A stretch of 64,000 bases of DNA from Taenia hydatigena (taxonomy: Eukaryota; Platyhelminthes; Cestoda; Cyclophyllidea; Taeniidae). The position numbers and the translations under genes are program-made. Below, piece after piece: positions 60,750 through 64,000 of the stretch. The stretch covers positions 22,371-86,370 of the forward strand of contig JADWOT020001564.1 of assembly GCA_036345935.2 (NCBI GenBank), written 5' to 3'. Numbering within the stretch: the first letter of the stretch is position 1; every line of letters begins with the position of its first letter. A model generated the notes under the pieces. The model made no database searches. It was not told the DNA's origin and worked only from the letters and a program-made list of their open reading frames with translations.

Positions 60750-60815
60750 ACGCCTACCATCCCCGACAGGCCCGATAGGCAAAAAATCCTCCGAATTATT
60801 AACTACACACTCAGT

Positions 60816-60833
60816 TGTGTGTGTGTGTGTGTG
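60816..60833 (+). repeat. (TG)9 microsatellite
   Basis: Perfect dinucleotide run between the tRNA-Pro(TGG)-like gene and the tRNA-Arg-like element. Confidence 0.95.
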
Positions 60834-60909
60834 ATCCACCCAACTTCTCTTCGATTAAAAACTGCAATTTCAGTTGTGTGCATGCTGCTAAGTTTCACGC
60901 ATGATACCA

Positions 60910-60983
60910 GTGCTGGTGGTCTAATAGATAAGGCGTTGGTTTACGGGGCCGAAGATTGTGGTTCCGAGTATCACCCAGGATGG
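60910..60983 (+). other. tRNA-Arg (ACG)-like element, degenerate
   Basis: TGGTCTAATAGATAAGGCGT resembles the D arm of arginine tRNAs, and TTGGT-TTACGGG-GCCGA forms an anticodon arm with ACG. The T arm (GTGGTTCCGAGTATCAC) lacks a base and pairs badly, and the acceptor stem is weak. Either a tRNA pseudogene or the head of a tRNA-derived short element. Confidence 0.4.
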
Positions 60984-63480
60984 ATGGTTCGGGCTGATTA
61001 GAGGGTAAGTGTTGTCCAGTCGACCGTTTTCAGAATTCGTTGTAGTTTGATAATGCTTGATGCTGCGACTGCAATCGACAGCGCATGGTGGTAGGCAGCA
61101 GTGTCAGCATCAGCAGTAAAGTCTGCTTTTGGAGTTACTGCAAATGGCAAAAAATAGTTCACAATTTCTGCTAGACATTGGAAGAACAATTGGACTTTAG
61201 GATCGCATGTGTTCAATGTAGTATCTTCAACTTCATTTGGAGCACTTTTTTATGAACTAGCACCAATGGTGAAGATTGTCTGTGTTAGGGCGCTTTACGA
61301 TATGTGAAGCAGATGTACCCCTACTGACAATTTCTCACCTTTCGATAGTTTTGCACGTGTTTTAGTTACACTTTGATACAATGAGTACGGTTTAGTTCAG
61401 TGACGTCTTTGTTCTTACTAGCATAAAGATATCAGCTTTGTTGACTGGGTGGTATGCATGCCTGTCTGAATGCACTCACTGGGCGAGAAGCTGTCAGAAA
61501 GTGTTGGCCTCGTGTTGGATGGATGTCATCGTCTCTCGAGGAGGATACGTACCCTGAATGCGTGTAGCCTGCAATGTCTGCGTCTCTTTAATAATCACTG
61601 CGCCATAAAATTTGCCATGAGCCAACTCGCCTACTCGTTCTAAGTACATCAACGCCAAAGTTGGAGTGAGAAACACTGCGCTCAAGACATAAGAACGCTG
61701 CACTTTTTCATTAATGCTGCATGTAGTGCTAATCACACATTCGAATACCCAGATGCTCGATTATTTGCATAACTAACTGATGAGCATTTCGAAATCTTCT
61801 CCTCCAACTTAAAGCAATTCAGAATGCATAAATATACGTGCATTCATAAATCGAATTTCCGATTCGATACCCAAACAATGAAACAGTGCTTTGCTGATGT
61901 TTACTATCAGGTTTATAGCACAACTACCATCACCACGATGCAGACGGACAGACTGGCTTTATTAATTATGGAAATGGGTTCTATCAAACTTAAGGCTATT
62001 ACTCTTCCGCAAGTTTAATTTCATTACCTTAGAACTTCCTTACAACAACATTACAGTGAGCCCGTGTCGCTGTCATCTAAGTGGAGGCACAGATTGGCGT
62101 AACATCACCTCGGCATTTGGTAAGCGAGCGGACCCAACACCACCATCAGCATTCTGTACATCCTGCTGACAGTCATGTCATCAGGCAGACAAGGACAGCG
62201 TCTGTGTACCGGCATTGGTACGTGTTTCACATAGAAGTAGCCATTTGAAGGACTAAGTGCTCAGGCTTTTCAACAGTGTCATGAACGAGGGCTCAATCTT
62301 TGATATGCGCTAATTGACAATTGTTCAGTAAATTTAATCCACAAAGAGTATGTCTCGTGCAAATGCACTCATGCACTATTTCCATCTGGTGGTAAAGCGG
62401 GTTCGTATCATGCACGGATAGGCGAATACTCGTGCATCCTTTCAGAGCAAATGGTGCCTCACTTTAAAATGGCTTTGGCTAGGATACAGGGTATGCGATG
62501 CAATTGCACTTTAGCAACCCTCTAATAGGAGGCCTGAGTAAGGCGAGTAGAAACGAAATAGCATGGTATTTACTGTTTATTCCGTGGCATCATTATTTTG
62601 TGTAAAACTGAGAAGCGCCTTAAGTGCAGCTTTGATGGACGAGCTCAATTTGGCCTCATGTCAGTAACTCTGATTTGTGGACAGGAGCTACTGCCATTTC
62701 GATTTTACCGAGGCTCTAGCGTTCGAACAGAAACTAGTGGTAAGAAGTTCACTCCATATGGCGCTCTTACCGATAGTTTATCAAGGTGTATTTATCATCG
62801 TTTGAAATCGTCCCACCCAATTTCGTGTTTCCGAATGCTTCTTTCCGCATGCATCACTTAGTTGGCACGACTTGTCTGACAAGCGTGTCCTACTTAATGA
62901 AGAGTTTGGCCAAAAGTGAAAATTTCCTGCCTTATACCCACGTGGCTGCAATGTCTTACCCCTTGGCACTCCTCTTCGGACACAAGTCTACTTCCACGTG
63001 CTGTGGCACCCACTGTTGCCGAGACTCCCCCTACCACACCACAGTGCTGCGTAGTGTTTCATGAGCAGGAGGAAAGCGGCATTCAACAGGAATGTCACTG
63101 GACCAAAATGTGCTCTTGCTGCTTGCAAACGTAGACCACTGAGCTACCCGAGTGGGTGAAATTGACAGTAGGAGGAACGGTCGGAGCAGGAGTGGTGGTC
63201 GGTGGAATGGTGTTGTTGGGGCAGGAGTGAAGATGTGAAGGAGAGGGGGTGGTAGAGAGAGTGAAACATGAGGGGTGAGGGTGAGCACAGTGTTGCAGTG
63301 TGGAGGAGATTGGCGATGTGCGCAAGGTTGAGGTGAGTGGATGTGCGGCAGGTGGGGAGTGATGATGTGGTGAGAGGGTGGTGGATAGAGGAGGCGGAGG
63401 GCAAGCGGAGGGAGGAAGGGGGAGGAGGGTGAGGGAGGGCAGGGGGGCGGAGAGAGTGGGGTGGGTGGGGGTAGGGACGT

Positions 63481-63562
63481 GACGCGGTGGCCGAGTGGTT
63501 AAGGCGATGGACTGCTAATCCATTGGGGTTTCCCCGTGTGAGTTTGAATGTCGCTTGCGTCG
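63481..63562 (+). tRNA. tRNA-Ser (GCT), T loop altered
   Basis: Second copy of the tRNA-Ser gene, 82 nt. The T loop reads TTTGAAT instead of TTCGAAT, changing the nearly invariant C56 and the B box core. The variable arm also differs (GGGGTTTCCCC and GTGTG against AGCGTG). The anticodon and acceptor stem are intact. It may be less active than the 49.9 kb copy. Confidence 0.82.
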
Positions 63563-63734
63563 TGCACTTACCCACTGCCCTCTTCGCTACCATGCCTCTG
63601 TGCTGTTTATTGCACTTCAATTGGCTTGCTTTGCTTCGTTCCCACTGCCCTTGCTGTGAATGGCTTCGCGTCTTGTGGGCCTGTGTGGTGGCATGCGGAC
63701 TAGAAGGCAACGTGCCAACGGTGGTGTGAAGGAA

Positions 63735-63807
63735 TGCCGCGACCCGGACTCGAGCCGAGAACATTTAGATCTTCAGTCTAACGCTCTCCCAACTGAGCTG
63801 TTACGGC
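63735..63807 (-). tRNA. tRNA-Phe (GAA), second copy
   Basis: Mirror of 49656-49728. Anticodon arm and A box are identical. The variable loop differs slightly (TTCTCGG against GTCCTCGG region). It shares the CTCGAGT T loop, so that variant predates the duplication. Confidence 0.85.
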
Positions 63808-64000
63808 GAAGCGCCGCGCTCCGCGCACTACCCAACACACACCACACCCCACACAACACACATCACGCCCCACCATCCACCACTTACTACACAACACCGC
63901 CTACATTGCCTACCACCCTCCTCACATGCGTGCTCCCCGTGTTCCCACCCTTCCTCCTCCTTTCTCCTATGCTATCGTGCACAGCAAAGAATCCCAATCT

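Larger units (their letters stand above)
61106..64000 (-). repeat. Inverted repeat IR-E, right arm, cut by window end
   Basis: Reverse complement of 49460-52592 minus a 240 bp block. The inner boundary (61106 with 52592) is sharp: homology runs through the CTCCAAAAGCAGACT-type block and then stops on both sides. The true outer end is outside the window. Confidence 0.92.

Noticed and set aside
60320..60760. 146-codon minus frame
   Set aside because: It runs through the tRNA-Pro(TGG)-like gene and shows no domain or signal.
1..64000. CRISPR array, prophage or bacterial operon
   Set aside because: No regularly spaced repeats of that kind are present. The gene structure, tRNAs, U1 and introns show animal nuclear DNA.

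Overview
This is a window of animal nuclear DNA, not bacterial or viral. It has spliced genes, a U1 snRNA gene, eukaryotic tRNA genes with internal promoter boxes, TATA boxes, microsatellites, and long stretches with no convincing reading frame. The best taxonomic clues are a fatty-acid-binding protein (FABP) gene whose single visible intron lies close to the 3' end, and a second gene whose introns are only 31 and 44 nt. Both fit a parasitic flatworm, most likely a cestode. That assignment is inference and rests on few loci.

The first 43 kb is a mosaic of duplicated, mostly inverted, segments with few intact genes. Its centrepiece is a near-perfect palindrome: arms of about 4.9 kb (3310-8220 and 11085-15995) around a 2.86 kb loop. 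The loop holds two damaged, convergent copies of an unrecognised gene family: a Cys-rich domain followed by tandem 22-23 residue helical-looking repeats. A third, better preserved member starts at 33293 behind a TATA box and a signal-peptide-like N terminus, but its reading frame changes near a GTG run. More inverted pairs link 0.6-2.4 kb with 30.8-32.6 kb, 16.9-18.4 kb with 36.8-39.1 kb, and 8.3-8.9 kb with 41.5-42.0 kb. A diverged dispersed repeat recurs near 4-5.6, 23-24, 26.7-29 and 39.8-41.2 kb. An FABP gene (18983-18502, minus) keeps its TATA box but carries an in-frame stop.

From about 42.7 kb the sequence looks more ordinary. A minus-strand split gene of unknown function (44069-42739) has consistent micro-intron splicing, and a U1 snRNA gene lies at 47934-48091. 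A second large inverted repeat (49460-52592 and 61106-64000, cut by the window end) carries tRNA-Phe and tRNA-Ser in each arm. Its 8.5 kb spacer holds a tRNA-Pro(AGG), a decayed tRNA-Pro(TGG), a tRNA-Arg-like element, an exon resembling diphosphomevalonate decarboxylase, and several exon-like open frames I cannot assign.

No operon-like logic joins the genes. The unifying theme is repeated inverted duplication, with a secreted-antigen-like family sitting among the duplicated segments and partly inside a palindrome loop. Arm boundaries were placed by eye and may be off by tens of bases.
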